Shown here: positions 29,193 through 38,246 of the stretch, one piece after another
Layout: each line of letters begins with the position of its first letter
How positions within the stretch are numbered: the stretch's first letter is position 1
The notes under the pieces: model-generated
Seen by the model: only the letters and a program-made list of their open reading frames with translations
Told to the model about the DNA's origin: nothing
The model's database searches: none
NCBI RefSeq assembly: GCF_007713705.1
Contig: NZ_VMSJ01000003.1
Span: 62,001-126,000, forward strand
DNA from: Salinicoccus cyprini
GTDB taxonomy: Bacteria; Bacillota; Bacilli; Staphylococcales; Salinicoccaceae
Length of the DNA: 64,000 nt
Direction of reading: 5' to 3'
Position numbers and translations under genes: made by a program

Positions 29193-30713
29193 ATGGTATT
29201 CGACTTTCCAAACAAGCAGGATGCACAATACAAGATCAAGGAGCAGTATGAAAATTACATCGGTGGGGAATGGGTTCCGCCGGTAAATGGAGAGTACTTC
29301 GACAACGAGTCGCCCGTCATCGGAAAGGTGGTTTCAAAAGTTCCGCGCTCTACACAGGAAGATATCGACAAGGCAGTGGAAGCCGCCCACAGGGCCCAGG
29401 AGTCATGGGGAAAGACCTCCCCGACCGAACGCAGCAATATTCTGCTGAAGATTGCAGACCGGGTGGAACAGAATCTCGAAGAGCTGGCAGTCCTTGAAAC
29501 ATTCGAGAACGGCAAGGCAGTAAGAGAAACATTGAATGCCGACCTGCCGCTCATCGTCGACCACTTCAGGTACTTCGCCGGTGCCATCCGCGCCCAGGAA
29601 GGCGGCATCTCGCAGCTTGACGATGATACGGTCGCCTACCATTTCCATGAACCGATTGGCGTTGTCGGCCAGATCATCCCTTGGAACTTCCCGATGCTGA
29701 TGGCTACATGGAAGCTTGCACCGGCACTTGCGGCCGGCAACTCGGTCGTACTAAAGCCGGCGGAACAGACACCGACGACCATACTGCATCTGATGGAGCT
29801 TGTCGGGGATCTGATTCCGAAAGGGGTCGTCAATATCGTCAATGGTTTCGGCTCTGAGGCCGGTCAGGCACTGGCAACACATGACAGGATCAACAAGCTC
29901 GCCTTTACGGGGGAAACGACGACAGGCCGCATCATCATGCAGAATGCAAGCCAGAACATCATTCCTGTCACACTTGAGCTCGGTGGAAAATCACCGAACA
30001 TCTTTGCAAAGGACGTCATGGACCAGGATGACGACTATCTCGACAAGGCAATCGAAGGACTTGTCATGTTTGCACTCAACCAGGGTGAAGTCTGTACATG
30101 CCCTTCCCGCGCGCTCATCCATGAGGACATCTTTGATGAATTCATGAAACGTGTCGTCGAACGTGTCGAGAAAATAAAAGTCGGCAACCCGTTCGATGTC
30201 AATACGATGATGGGCGCACAGACTTCGAAGGAACAGAAGGAGAAGATCAGCTCCTACCTCGACATCGGCAGAAAAGAAGGCGCTGAAATACTGACAGGCG
30301 GAAACGTCAAGAAAGTGGATGGGGATATCGAAGGCGGATACTACTTCGAACCGACCATCTTCAAAGGCGATAATAAGATGAGAATATTCCAGGAAGAGAT
30401 CTTTGGTCCTGTACTTGCTATCGCAACCTACAAGGATGATGACGAAGCCATCGCCATTGCCAACGATACACTGTATGGACTTGGAGCGGGTGTATGGACA
30501 CGCTCACAGAACAAGGCCTACAGATTCGGCCGCGCCATCCAGGCCGGTCGTGTATGGGTGAACACCTACCATGACTACCCTGCCCATGCAGCATTCGGCG
30601 GCTACAAGATGAGCGGTATCGGTCGTGAGAACCATCTCATGATGCTCAGTCATTATCAGCAGACCAAAAACCTGCTCATCAGCTATGGCGAATCACCAAA
30701 AGGATTCTTCTAG
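29193..30713 (+). CDS. Aldehyde dehydrogenase (AcoD/ExaC type)
   Basis: 506-residue NAD-dependent aldehyde dehydrogenase. The cofactor segment [19 protein letters not shown], the catalytic Glu in LELGGKSPN (about residue 267) and the nucleophile Cys in [11 protein letters not shown] (about 306) are all seen. The pairing with a DUF779 gene directly downstream is typical of the acetaldehyde dehydrogenase II group, which oxidises acetaldehyde to acetate. GGGGG lies 8 bases before the ATG. Together with the iron alcohol dehydrogenase it could handle ethanol-type substrates. Confidence 0.93.
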   Translation: MVFDFPNKQDAQYKIKEQYENYIGGEWVPPVNGEYFDNESPVIGKVVSKVPRSTQEDIDKAVEAAHRAQESWGKTSPTERSNILLKIADRVEQNLEELAVLETFENGKAVRETLNADLPLIVDHFRYFAGAIRAQEGGISQLDDDTVAYHFHEPIGVVGQIIPWNFPMLMATWKLAPALAAGNSVVLKPAEQTPTTILHLMELVGDLIPKGVVNIVNGFGSEAGQALATHDRINKLAFTGETTTGRIIMQNASQNIIPVTLELGGKSPNIFAKDVMDQDDDYLDKAIEGLVMFALNQGEVCTCPSRALIHEDIFDEFMKRVVERVEKIKVGNPFDVNTMMGAQTSKEQKEKISSYLDIGRKEGAEILTGGNVKKVDGDIEGGYYFEPTIFKGDNKMRIFQEEIFGPVLAIATYKDDDEAIAIANDTLYGLGAGVWTRSQNKAYRFGRAIQAGRVWVNTYHDYPAHAAFGGYKMSGIGRENHLMMLSHYQQTKNLLISYGESPKGFF

Positions 30714-31049
30714 ATGGAAACATTGAATGCCGTTGACGCGACAGAAACGGCAAAAGCACTGATCAGGGATCTGAAGGAAGAACACGGAAATCTCATCTTC
30801 CATCAGTCCGGCGGCTGCTGCGATGGATCGAGCCCGATGTGCCTGAAGGAAGGCACCATGCTCATCGGCGATGCCGACGTGAAGCTCGGCGAAGTCGAAG
30901 GGGTCCCCTTCTACATGCACCACCGGCAGTATGAATACTGGAAGCATACCCGCCTGACATTGGATGTCGTCGAAGGCATCGGGGGCATGTTCAGTGTCGA
31001 AGGGCCACGCGGCGTCCGATTCCACATCAGAAGCGAACCCATCAAATAA
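30714..31049 (+). CDS. DUF779 protein, aldehyde dehydrogenase partner
   Basis: 111-residue protein with a Cys-rich site SGGCCDGSSPMC (residues about 37-48) and the conserved MHHRQYEYWKHTRLTLDVVEG. DUF779 proteins are regularly encoded with AcoD/ExaC-type dehydrogenases but have no proven function. Its ATG follows the dehydrogenase stop without a gap, so translation is coupled. Confidence 0.88.
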   Translation: METLNAVDATETAKALIRDLKEEHGNLIFHQSGGCCDGSSPMCLKEGTMLIGDADVKLGEVEGVPFYMHHRQYEYWKHTRLTLDVVEGIGGMFSVEGPRGVRFHIRSEPIK

Positions 31050-31050
31050 A

Positions 31051-31082
31051 AAGACGGTCTGTACAAAAGTACAGACCGTCTT
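31051..31082. terminator. Bidirectional terminator
   Basis: 14-bp perfect stem (AAGACGGTCTGTAC) with an AAAA loop between the DUF779 gene and the converging small gene. Confidence 0.85.
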
Positions 31083-31087
31083 CCGTT

Positions 31088-31393
31088 CTATTCTTCATCA
31101 TCAAATTCGTAGTAGTCGCCAAGAATATCCTTTATTCTGATTGCTTCGGTGGACTGGATCAGTTTGATATTCGAAATGACTTTATCGCACCCTTCATTTG
31201 CCAGGTGGTTGTTCAATTTCTTGATCAGATTCATCAGCTCGTCAATACTGCCCTCGACCGTCGTTTCCATTGGACCTACAAAGTGGGTCAATCCACTCTC
31301 TTCGATAATTTCAATCGCACCACCAACGTGGCTGTAGAGGTCTTTTGCTTCCGGGTGATGAGGAAGTAGCTGCACACTCATAATATAGTTCAT
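31088..31393 (-). CDS. MTH1187/YqgV-type thiamine-binding protein
   Basis: 101-residue ferredoxin-like protein of the DUF77 family. Conserved segments are VQLLPHHPEAKDLYSHV, the buried glycine-rich FVGPMETTVEGSIDELM and the terminal ISNIKLIQS. Structural members bind thiamine or similar small molecules as dimers; the physiological role is unknown. AGGAGG precedes the ATG. Confidence 0.8.
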   Translation of the reverse strand: MNYIMSVQLLPHHPEAKDLYSHVGGAIEIIEESGLTHFVGPMETTVEGSIDELMNLIKKLNNHLANEGCDKVISNIKLIQSTEAIRIKDILGDYYEFDDEE

Positions 31394-31492
31394 TGTAAGC
31401 CTCCTCTTTAGAATTATACTTCACTAATATGATACCATTATGAAAAGTGCTTTTAAAGAAACTCGAGCACACGACCTCAAAGGAGCAGTTGA

Positions 31493-31678
31493 ATGAACAG
31501 AAATACATTGAAGTGGCTGAATTTCACACTGACCATCATTGCACTATTTGCCATCTATGTCTTCCTTGACGGCATCATCGACCCATCAATGCAGGGACTG
31601 CTGATCATCGGTCTCTTGATTGTCGGCATGGTTTCCCTTGTACTCGTCCTGCGCAGGGAAAACGAAAACGGCAAGTAG
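31493..31678 (+). CDS. Small two-helix membrane protein
   Basis: 61 residues, with two hydrophobic helices (about 8-27 and 35-53) separated by the short DPSMQG turn and ending in a basic-acidic tail RRENENGK. AAGGAG lies 9 bases before the ATG and a strong terminator follows. No family recognised. Confidence 0.65.
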   Translation: MNRNTLKWLNFTLTIIALFAIYVFLDGIIDPSMQGLLIIGLLIVGMVSLVLVLRRENENGK

Positions 31679-31693
31679 CCCCACTCATATCGA

Positions 31694-31725
31694 GAGCCAA
31701 CCATACTTGATGGTTGGCTCTTTTT
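31694..31725 (+). terminator. Terminator after the small membrane protein gene
   Basis: Perfect 11-bp stem (GAGCCAACCAT), 5-base loop and five T. Confidence 0.9.
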
Positions 31726-31731
31726 CATCCG

Positions 31732-32604
31732 CTAGCCGAGAATGCGCCACATGTAGAGTGTTGCATAGGCGCCGTTATCTCCCCATTCGTCCGTCACTGA
31801 ACGGATGTATCCAGCACTCGGCTTCTCTTCGAGATTATCGGTTATCCTGATTGCATTTCTGAGACCTGCGTCACCGATCGGCACCGCATTTCTGAACTTC
31901 AAAGTCCGCATCAGTACCGAATTGGCACTCCACGGTCCGATACCTTTTATGCTGGTCAGATGATCGAGTACCTCCTGGTAGCCGCCCATACGCTGAAGAT
32001 GAGCCTTTGAGAGGATGCCGGTTTCGATGCCTTCTGCACAACGATGCAGATATTCGGCTTTCCTGTAGGAAATCTGCATTTCACGCATCGCCTCAACATC
32101 CAGTGACAATATCTCCCGGGCCTCAGGCATCAGCCAGTACTTCTCCCCTTCAAATTCGATGTAATGGTTGAAATGTTCGACCAGCCGTCGCTTCAGAATG
32201 AAAGCGAATCTCATATTGATCTGCTGGCCGACGATCGACCACGTCAGCGCCTCCATCATATCGAGCGTACATATCATGCGGTAGCCGTACAGCTCCTGGA
32301 CAACTGCCGCCAGCCGCTTGTCCTTCCGGGCAAAGTCATAGAACGCTGCCATATCATACTCAAGATCCAACCACTCCGCAACATACTGGGCGATATCGGA
32401 TTCAGCGGCCCCCTCATTCAATAGGATATCCACTTCGACAGCATTCTCCGGCCCTTCCCCGACCTCGAGCAATACCCGCTGACCGTCCAGGGAGACCGCT
32501 TTTCTGACATTATTGTTTTCGGTACGATAGAGGCAGTCATCCTGCTGGGCCATGAATTCATAGTTCAAAGCATAGTCGAAAGGTCCCTGCGCCCGGATGA
32601 TCAT
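31732..32604 (-). CDS. DNA-3-methyladenine glycosylase II (AlkA-type, HhH-GPD)
   Basis: 290-residue base-excision repair glycosylase. The helix-hairpin-helix is LTSIKGIGPWSANSVLMR (about 217-234), followed by the catalytic Asp in VPIGDAGLRNAI (about 247). The N-terminal AlkA-type beta domain is present. ATG 32604 has GGAG 6 bases upstream; the earlier TTG does not. It overlaps the M23 peptidase gene by 4 bases, an unusual functional pairing. Confidence 0.85.
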   Translation of the reverse strand: MIIRAQGPFDYALNYEFMAQQDDCLYRTENNNVRKAVSLDGQRVLLEVGEGPENAVEVDILLNEGAAESDIAQYVAEWLDLEYDMAAFYDFARKDKRLAAVVQELYGYRMICTLDMMEALTWSIVGQQINMRFAFILKRRLVEHFNHYIEFEGEKYWLMPEAREILSLDVEAMREMQISYRKAEYLHRCAEGIETGILSKAHLQRMGGYQEVLDHLTSIKGIGPWSANSVLMRTLKFRNAVPIGDAGLRNAIRITDNLEEKPSAGYIRSVTDEWGDNGAYATLYMWRILG

Positions 32605-33476
32605 TGCCAACTCCTACCTTTGACTGTATCGCCCTGTCTCGGCTCACGCAGTTCCGCAAACTGGATGCGTATTGACCGGGAACTGTATGGATCTCTGCTA
32701 TCCATCACATGAAAATGGAGATGCGGTGTATCCGATGCACCGCTGTTGCCGCATTGGGCGATTCTTGCGCCTGTCTTGACAGTGTCCCCTTCTGCGACAG
32801 TGATTGAATTCTTTCTCAGATGGGCAAGCAGCGAATACTCACCGTAGCCGTGGCTGATGATGATATGATTGCCCTCAGGCACAGTCATATTGGGATACCC
32901 CGGCAGATTGTCCTCCACATCATTCACTACTTTGACCACTTCCCCACTCCTTGGTGCCACAACCTCTGAGCCGAACGCATGATAGGCTTCAAGCATTTCC
33001 ACATCGCCTTCGAATGCTGTGCCACCCGCTTTACGGATGAAGTCATAGGCATACCGCTGGTGGGCATATGGGTAATGGTAGTTCAGGAAGGCATCATTGC
33101 CGCCCCACAGCACGAACCATTCTCCCTCGAACGGCAGACGGTATGTGTTGATCGATGTGCCTCTGTCCGTTGTGAACTTCTCATAATTATCGAACTGGAT
33201 GCCGATGATTTCACCATTGCTGCTGTAGGCGACTGTGATCATCCTAGTCTCTTCCGTATTCACCCACTGGTACCGTTTTATGCCGGGCTCCAACTGATTC
33301 GAGTGCTTCAGATTGAAATCACCCGAATCATGATTGAATTCGCGGGCCGCCTCGACAAACGTGTCGATGCCCATCTGCAGCTTGAAACCCTGCACTGTCT
33401 GGTTGTAGATCCTTTCAAAACTGCCTTCTGAAAAGTAGTATCCGAACTCCTCGGGAAACACGCTTTTCTGTGCCAT
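32601..33476 (-). CDS. M23-family metallopeptidase domain protein
   Basis: 291 residues with a C-terminal LytM/M23 domain: HQRYAYDF near 141, the GEVVKV loop, HGYGEYSLLAHLRKNS and the final zinc motif HLHFHVMD at about residue 257. These enzymes cut peptidoglycan crossbridges. Strikingly there is no signal peptide or membrane helix, so it may act in the cytosol, be exported by another route or be an inactive relative. The N-terminal 120 residues match nothing I recognise. AGGAGG is 8 bases before the ATG. Confidence 0.82.
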   Translation of the reverse strand: MAQKSVFPEEFGYYFSEGSFERIYNQTVQGFKLQMGIDTFVEAAREFNHDSGDFNLKHSNQLEPGIKRYQWVNTEETRMITVAYSSNGEIIGIQFDNYEKFTTDRGTSINTYRLPFEGEWFVLWGGNDAFLNYHYPYAHQRYAYDFIRKAGGTAFEGDVEMLEAYHAFGSEVVAPRSGEVVKVVNDVEDNLPGYPNMTVPEGNHIIISHGYGEYSLLAHLRKNSITVAEGDTVKTGARIAQCGNSGASDTPHLHFHVMDSRDPYSSRSIRIQFAELREPRQGDTVKGRSWQ

Positions 33477-33488
33477 GATTGTGCCCTC

Positions 33489-34406
33489 CTATGGTTTGAT
33501 CTGTTCCAGGATCGCCTCCACCTGCATTTCGATTGAAATCAGATCGTTCAGGCGGTAGTCCTCGTAATCCTGCATGATGACATGATCCTCTTGAATTCCC
33601 ATCACATCGGCAATTTTCCTGGCTACGCCACTGTCCATATCCTTCGTATTTACAAACACATAGTCCGCTTCGTATGCATCCAGATCCGCAATATCCACTT
33701 CAAATGGTCCTTCGCGCAGCTTTTCTTCCAATGCCTCATCCATCTGGAAATTCAGTACATCATATACCGCTTCCGTTCCGAATGCGGAATATCTGCCATA
33801 TGCATAGTATGAACCGGATGCTTCCACCAGCACAAGCGCCTGGCTGTCGATGACCGCCTCGCCCGCTTCACGCTGGAACCTTGTCGTCTCCTCCAGCCAC
33901 TCATCACCTAGAGCTTCCGCTTCCGCCTGCTTATTCAAAACGACACCCAGATTATGAAGATGCGTCAAATAGAGTTTGTCCCGAAACGGACTGAATGGAG
34001 ACGCAGTGTAGCTCATCTGCACCGTCGGTGCAATCTCCTCGTACTGGAAAACATATTCATCCGGCGCAAATGTAACGATCAGGTCCGGATCGAGCGCCTT
34101 CAAAGCCTCCAGATCACCGTGCTCCAGATAGGTGATACCTTCATCGAGATGTTCTTTTGCAAGCTGTGTACCTTTGACAATATTGCTGACCCCGACCACA
34201 TTGCCACCCAGAAGGTCCGCGTTGCCGGCGTCAGTCGTCCGGAACAGTACAACCCGATCAGGGTCGGATGGTATATCAATCTCTTCAGTATGTTCGGTCA
34301 TGATCTGCCGGATTGTGCCGTCTTCTGACACACCGGTCTCCCTGAAGCTGCTGCACGCCGACATGACAAACACGAGCATGACCGCAAGTAATAGTCTTAA
34401 TTTCAT
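33489..34406 (-). CDS. Iron-siderophore ABC transporter substrate-binding lipoprotein
   Basis: 305-residue class III binding protein with lipobox VMSACSS (Cys at about 18) and the domain typical of FhuD/FepB-like proteins: PDRVVLFRTTDAGNADLLGG, LEALKALDPDLIVTFAP and the long linking helix. It has no permease or ATPase next to it, so it probably works with a transporter encoded elsewhere. The gene lies 12 bases before the M23 gene and could be co-transcribed. Confidence 0.85.
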   Translation of the reverse strand: MKLRLLLAVMLVFVMSACSSFRETGVSEDGTIRQIMTEHTEEIDIPSDPDRVVLFRTTDAGNADLLGGNVVGVSNIVKGTQLAKEHLDEGITYLEHGDLEALKALDPDLIVTFAPDEYVFQYEEIAPTVQMSYTASPFSPFRDKLYLTHLHNLGVVLNKQAEAEALGDEWLEETTRFQREAGEAVIDSQALVLVEASGSYYAYGRYSAFGTEAVYDVLNFQMDEALEEKLREGPFEVDIADLDAYEADYVFVNTKDMDSGVARKIADVMGIQEDHVIMQDYEDYRLNDLISIEMQVEAILEQIKP

Positions 34407-34487
34407 TCATTCATCCTCTTTCTCTGATTCCACTTCATTATACACCAATGATTTTTTCAAAGAAAATGAATGGAAACATAAAAAAAC

Positions 34488-34501
34488 CGGGCCGCTGCCC
34501 G
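34488..34501 (-). terminator. Terminator after the PH-like gene
   Basis: Stem CGGGC/GCCCG with a 4-base loop, followed leftward by seven T, 16 bases beyond the stop. Confidence 0.75.
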
Positions 34502-34517
34502 ATTTTTATATTTGCAT

Positions 34518-34919
34518 CTATCCAGCCTTCTTGGTCCTGTTCAATGATGCATCGGAATCGAGACGCAGTTGGCGGGACCTGTATTTGTACAGGAAGCTCA
34601 GGAATCTGTCGAGCTTCCCATCAGAAACACTCTTCATGCTGATCTTGATTTCATTGCCGATCCATATATGGATGATGTTCCCCACCATCAGGAGATTTTC
34701 AGTACTGATGCCGGAAATATCACTGTATTCCACGGGATGGCTCTCAATCCCATCTTCACGCCTGATATTGACAAATACCCTTTGTGTTGTCGTAATGATT
34801 GCGCCATAGAAAGAATGGAACCCATCCTTTTCATACTCGATGGTCCCTACAATCTCAGGACCGACGACTTCATCATCACGCAATTCAACGTTATCGAGAC
34901 TCTTCAACTTTCTATGCAT
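34518..34919 (-). CDS. Cytosolic protein with PH-like fold
   Basis: 133-residue protein without membrane segments. It reads as a run of beta strands with a closing helix (VGTIEYEKDGFHSFYGAIITTTQRVFV, then the terminal DGKLDRFLSFLYK), the pattern of bacterial PH-like domains. A function is not known. MHRKLKSLD is used as start because GGGGG precedes it; the frame extends 20 codons further. It follows VanZ by 13 bases. Confidence 0.6.
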   Translation of the reverse strand: MHRKLKSLDNVELRDDEVVGPEIVGTIEYEKDGFHSFYGAIITTTQRVFVNIRREDGIESHPVEYSDISGISTENLLMVGNIIHIWIGNEIKISMKSVSDGKLDRFLSFLYKYRSRQLRLDSDASLNRTKKAG

Positions 34920-34932
34920 GCAACATACCCCC

Positions 34933-35496
34933 TTAATGCTTATTACTTTCCTTACCCGCTCCAAAGAAGTAATAAACAATTCCCAATTTTGAGAATACAG
35001 CGCCCACCACCATGCCGATGATGGCGCCGAGGGTATTCAGGATGACGTCATCCACATTGGAAATCCGCCCGATCGGCAGGAAGTATTGCAGCGCCTCCAC
35101 TGTGATTGAAAACAGGCAGGCGATGATGGTCGTCAGAAATTCATTTCTGCAAAACAGGTACATGAACAGTCCGAAAGGCACGAACAGCAGCACGTTCATC
35201 CCGATGGAATTGATGATGGCGCGGTCTGTCGCATACTCGAATGTATCGAGGATACTGTAGAAAGGCACGAACTGGGTCACTTTTTCAGGGTTCGAACTGG
35301 GCAGCAGTGTCAGCAGCAGAATGCCGATGATGGTCATCATCAGTCCGATATGGACGATGAAATCTACTCTTTTTCTCATGCTGTCCATCCGGTACCCTGC
35401 CCTCCTGTTGATGAACAGTGTGGCAATGACGACGACGATGAACAGGATGATGAATACCGGAATGACCGGCTGGAACGCTTCATATAATTGACGCAT
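34933..35496 (-). CDS. VanZ family membrane protein
   Basis: 187 residues with about five hydrophobic helices and the VanZ signature: the loop after helix 2 (LLPSSNPEKV), the VPFGLFMYLF helix, SITVEALQYFLPIGRISNVDDVILNTLGA. VanZ proteins can give low-level glycopeptide tolerance, but most chromosomal relatives have no known job. It lies 18 bases after the ABC transporter gene. Confidence 0.85.
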   Translation of the reverse strand: MRQLYEAFQPVIPVFIILFIVVVIATLFINRRAGYRMDSMRKRVDFIVHIGLMMTIIGILLLTLLPSSNPEKVTQFVPFYSILDTFEYATDRAIINSIGMNVLLFVPFGLFMYLFCRNEFLTTIIACLFSITVEALQYFLPIGRISNVDDVILNTLGAIIGMVVGAVFSKLGIVYYFFGAGKESNKH

Positions 35497-35514
35497 TGAT
35501 TATTCCTCTTAACT

Positions 35515-37260
35515 TTATCCAAATTGTTGTTCTGTAAAAATGCGGTACATCGTGTGGTTCTCGATCAGTTCCCGATGTGTTCCTTCTCCTGTGATGTAGC
35601 CATTATCGAGAAAGAAGATGCGATCCGAATTGATGATGGTGGACAGTCTGTGTGCAATGACAAGCACCGTCCGACCCTGCATCAGATCATCAAGTGCCTC
35701 CTGGACGAACTTTTCCGACCGCGAGTCGAGGCTTGCGGTTGCTTCATCCAGCATGAGCAGCTTAGGATCTTTCAGAAATGCCCGGGCGATGCCGATGCGC
35801 TGGCGCTGGCCGCCGGACAGCTTGATGCCCCGTTCCCCGACTTCCGTATCCAGGCCCTGGTCAAGCATCTCGATGAACTCGTGGGAGTAGGAGCGCCTGA
35901 CGGCGAGCTCGACATCCGCCTCTGTATATTCATGGCTTTCCAGCCCATAGGTGATATTATCGCGGATTGTACCCGAAATGATGGCACTTTCCTGTGCCAC
36001 ATAGCCGATCTGGCGCCGTAGCGTATTCAATGGAATGTCCCTTATATCCGTGCCATCCACAGTTATGCTGCCGGCGTCCACATCATAATACCTTTCGATC
36101 AGTGCAAAGATCGTTGATTTGCCGCTGCCGCTCGGGCCGACAAATGCAACCTTCTGATTGCTGTTTGCTGTCAGGCTGATCTGGTGGAGAATCTCCTTGT
36201 CCGGATCATAGCCGAATGAGACGTTGTCGAACGCGAGTATTTTGAAATCGAGTGAGGTTTCGAGTGTATTATCTTGAGCACCCTCCTCCTCCTTGCCGAG
36301 TATCCCGATGATCCGTTCCGTCGCCCCGAGCGCCTTGTTGTACTCGGTGAAGAACATGGCGAACATCGTCATCGGCATGATAATCTGGAACAGGTAGAGC
36401 AGGAACGCCACCATGGTGCCCATGCTGAGCGTCCCTTCAGAAACTCTGAGCCCGCCGTAGCCGATGATCAATATGATGACGAACATCATGACCGTACCCA
36501 TGATCGGTGACAGGAAGGCGTTGATTGTCGCCTCCTTCATACCATAGCCGTAGAGAGATCTGATGCCGGTGCGCCCTCTTTTTCGTTCGTACGCTTCTCC
36601 ATTGAACGATTTGACAAGACGCATTTCACTGAGCGTCTCCTGTATGACACCTGTGAATGCAGCCGTCTCGTCCTGCAGCGCACGGGAAATCCGACTCATC
36701 TTCCTGCCAAGCGGCATGATGATGACAAGCGACACCGGTACTGCGATGAACATGATCAGTGACATCCGCCAGTCAAGGATGAACAGTATGATTACCGCCC
36801 CGATGACCGAGATGATACCGCTGATCAGCTGCGGGAAGTGGCTCGTGATCAGATCCTTGATGATGGCCGTATCATTGACGACCCGGCTGACAGACTCGCC
36901 GCTTTTCGTCTGATCAAAATAGCGGATCGGCAGCTTCAGAAACTTGTCCCATACCCGCTCCCTGAGCCTTAGGATGATGGTCTGTCCAATCCGTGCCAGA
37001 ATATAATAGGCCACTCCGTCGAGAGCGGCACTCAGTACGAAAACTGCAATGATCAGCGCAATCAGTCCGGTCGAGAACAGTTCGGTATCATAGCCATCTA
37101 TGAAACTCTGTGTCAGAAGCGGCACAATAAGAGAACCGATTGTGCCGATCAGTGTCAGGAATATTCCTGCCGCGAACAATCCCTTGTTCAGTCTTGTCTG
37201 CCTGATCAGTTCTAGAAAATCTTTCAGGCTGGTCTTGTTATCCATATCCATACCATCCAT
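35515..37260 (-). CDS. ABC exporter half-transporter (BmrA/LmrA type)
   Basis: Fused permease-ATPase of 581 residues. Six membrane helices fill residues about 25-305; the ATPase has Walker A GPSGSGKST (about 371), the signature LSGGQRQRIGIARAFL (about 473) and Walker B LLMLDEATASLD. It works as a dimer to export a hydrophobic compound or drug; the substrate is unknown. The exact start is uncertain: ATGs also occur at 37251 and 37245, the last having GGATGG 7 bases upstream. It forms a unit with vanZ. Confidence 0.9.
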   Translation of the reverse strand: MDGMDMDNKTSLKDFLELIRQTRLNKGLFAAGIFLTLIGTIGSLIVPLLTQSFIDGYDTELFSTGLIALIIAVFVLSAALDGVAYYILARIGQTIILRLRERVWDKFLKLPIRYFDQTKSGESVSRVVNDTAIIKDLITSHFPQLISGIISVIGAVIILFILDWRMSLIMFIAVPVSLVIIMPLGRKMSRISRALQDETAAFTGVIQETLSEMRLVKSFNGEAYERKRGRTGIRSLYGYGMKEATINAFLSPIMGTVMMFVIILIIGYGGLRVSEGTLSMGTMVAFLLYLFQIIMPMTMFAMFFTEYNKALGATERIIGILGKEEEGAQDNTLETSLDFKILAFDNVSFGYDPDKEILHQISLTANSNQKVAFVGPSGSGKSTIFALIERYYDVDAGSITVDGTDIRDIPLNTLRRQIGYVAQESAIISGTIRDNITYGLESHEYTEADVELAVRRSYSHEFIEMLDQGLDTEVGERGIKLSGGQRQRIGIARAFLKDPKLLMLDEATASLDSRSEKFVQEALDDLMQGRTVLVIAHRLSTIINSDRIFFLDNGYITGEGTHRELIENHTMYRIFTEQQFG

Positions 37261-37349
37261 TCATTTATCGTGCTATTTCGTCCAGTATATATTATTCCCC
37301 TTCATTGCTCTATGGTAAAATATCTTTAGATTGATAAAGGAGGATAAAC

Positions 37350-38246
37350 ATGACACTGGAAATAAGAAATCTATCCAAAAGCTTCAACGGGCAGACGGCA
37401 GTGGACCACATCGATCTGACTGTGCCCGCAGGCAGCATGTACGGTTTTCTCGGCGGCAACGGCGCCGGCAAGACAACGACATTCCGCATGATTCTTGGAC
37501 TGCTTCAGCCGTCTGAAGGTACAATCACCTATAACGGCAATAAGATCGACTATAGTGTGACGAACGACATCGGCTACCTGCCCGAGGAGCGTGGTCTGCA
37601 TCCGAAACTGAAAGTCGAAGAGCAGATCCGCTATCTCGGCCAGCTGAAGGGCATGTCGAAAAAGGAAGTCGATACGAAACTCGATGAATGGCTCGAACGC
37701 TTCGGTGTACCCGAGAACCGCAGCAAACGGATAGAAAAACTATCAAAGGGAAATCAGCAGAAAATCCAGTTGATTGCATCCATCATCCATGATCCGAAAC
37801 TGATCATACTTGATGAACCGTTCAGCGGGCTGGACCCGGTCAACGTCGAAATTCTGAAAACCGCCGTCAAGGACCTGAACCGCCAGGGCGCAACCATCAT
37901 CTTCAGTACCCACCGCATGGAACATGTGGAGGAGCTGTGCGAATCACTCTGCATCCTGAACAAGGGCAAGCAGGTGATCAGCGGAAACATCGATGAGATC
38001 AAGAGCGACTTCGGCCAGAAGGAGATCATCATCGAAGGCGATCATGATGTCGAATTCCTGCGCGATATGCCAGGTGTAATTGATATGAAGCAGATCAGAA
38101 AGAAAAGCATACTTAAAATTGAAAATGAATCGTACGCTGAGCCGATCTACAACGAAATCATCAAACTCGGCTACTTCAAGCGGTTCCAGGTCAATGAACC
38201 GTCCATAAACGATATTTTCATTTCGAAGGTGGGACATGAGCTATGA
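37350..38246 (+). CDS. ABC transporter ATP-binding protein (NatA/YhaQ type)
   Basis: 298-residue ATPase with Walker A GGNGAGKTT (about 36), signature LSKGNQQKIQLI (about 134), Walker B LIILDEPFSGLDP and a long C-terminal extension. This is the layout of NatA/YhaQ ATPases that drive Na+ or drug export with a NatB-type permease. GGAGG precedes the ATG, and its stop overlaps the start of the permease gene (ATGA). Confidence 0.88.
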   Translation: MTLEIRNLSKSFNGQTAVDHIDLTVPAGSMYGFLGGNGAGKTTTFRMILGLLQPSEGTITYNGNKIDYSVTNDIGYLPEERGLHPKLKVEEQIRYLGQLKGMSKKEVDTKLDEWLERFGVPENRSKRIEKLSKGNQQKIQLIASIIHDPKLIILDEPFSGLDPVNVEILKTAVKDLNRQGATIIFSTHRMEHVEELCESLCILNKGKQVISGNIDEIKSDFGQKEIIIEGDHDVEFLRDMPGVIDMKQIRKKSILKIENESYAEPIYNEIIKLGYFKRFQVNEPSINDIFISKVGHEL

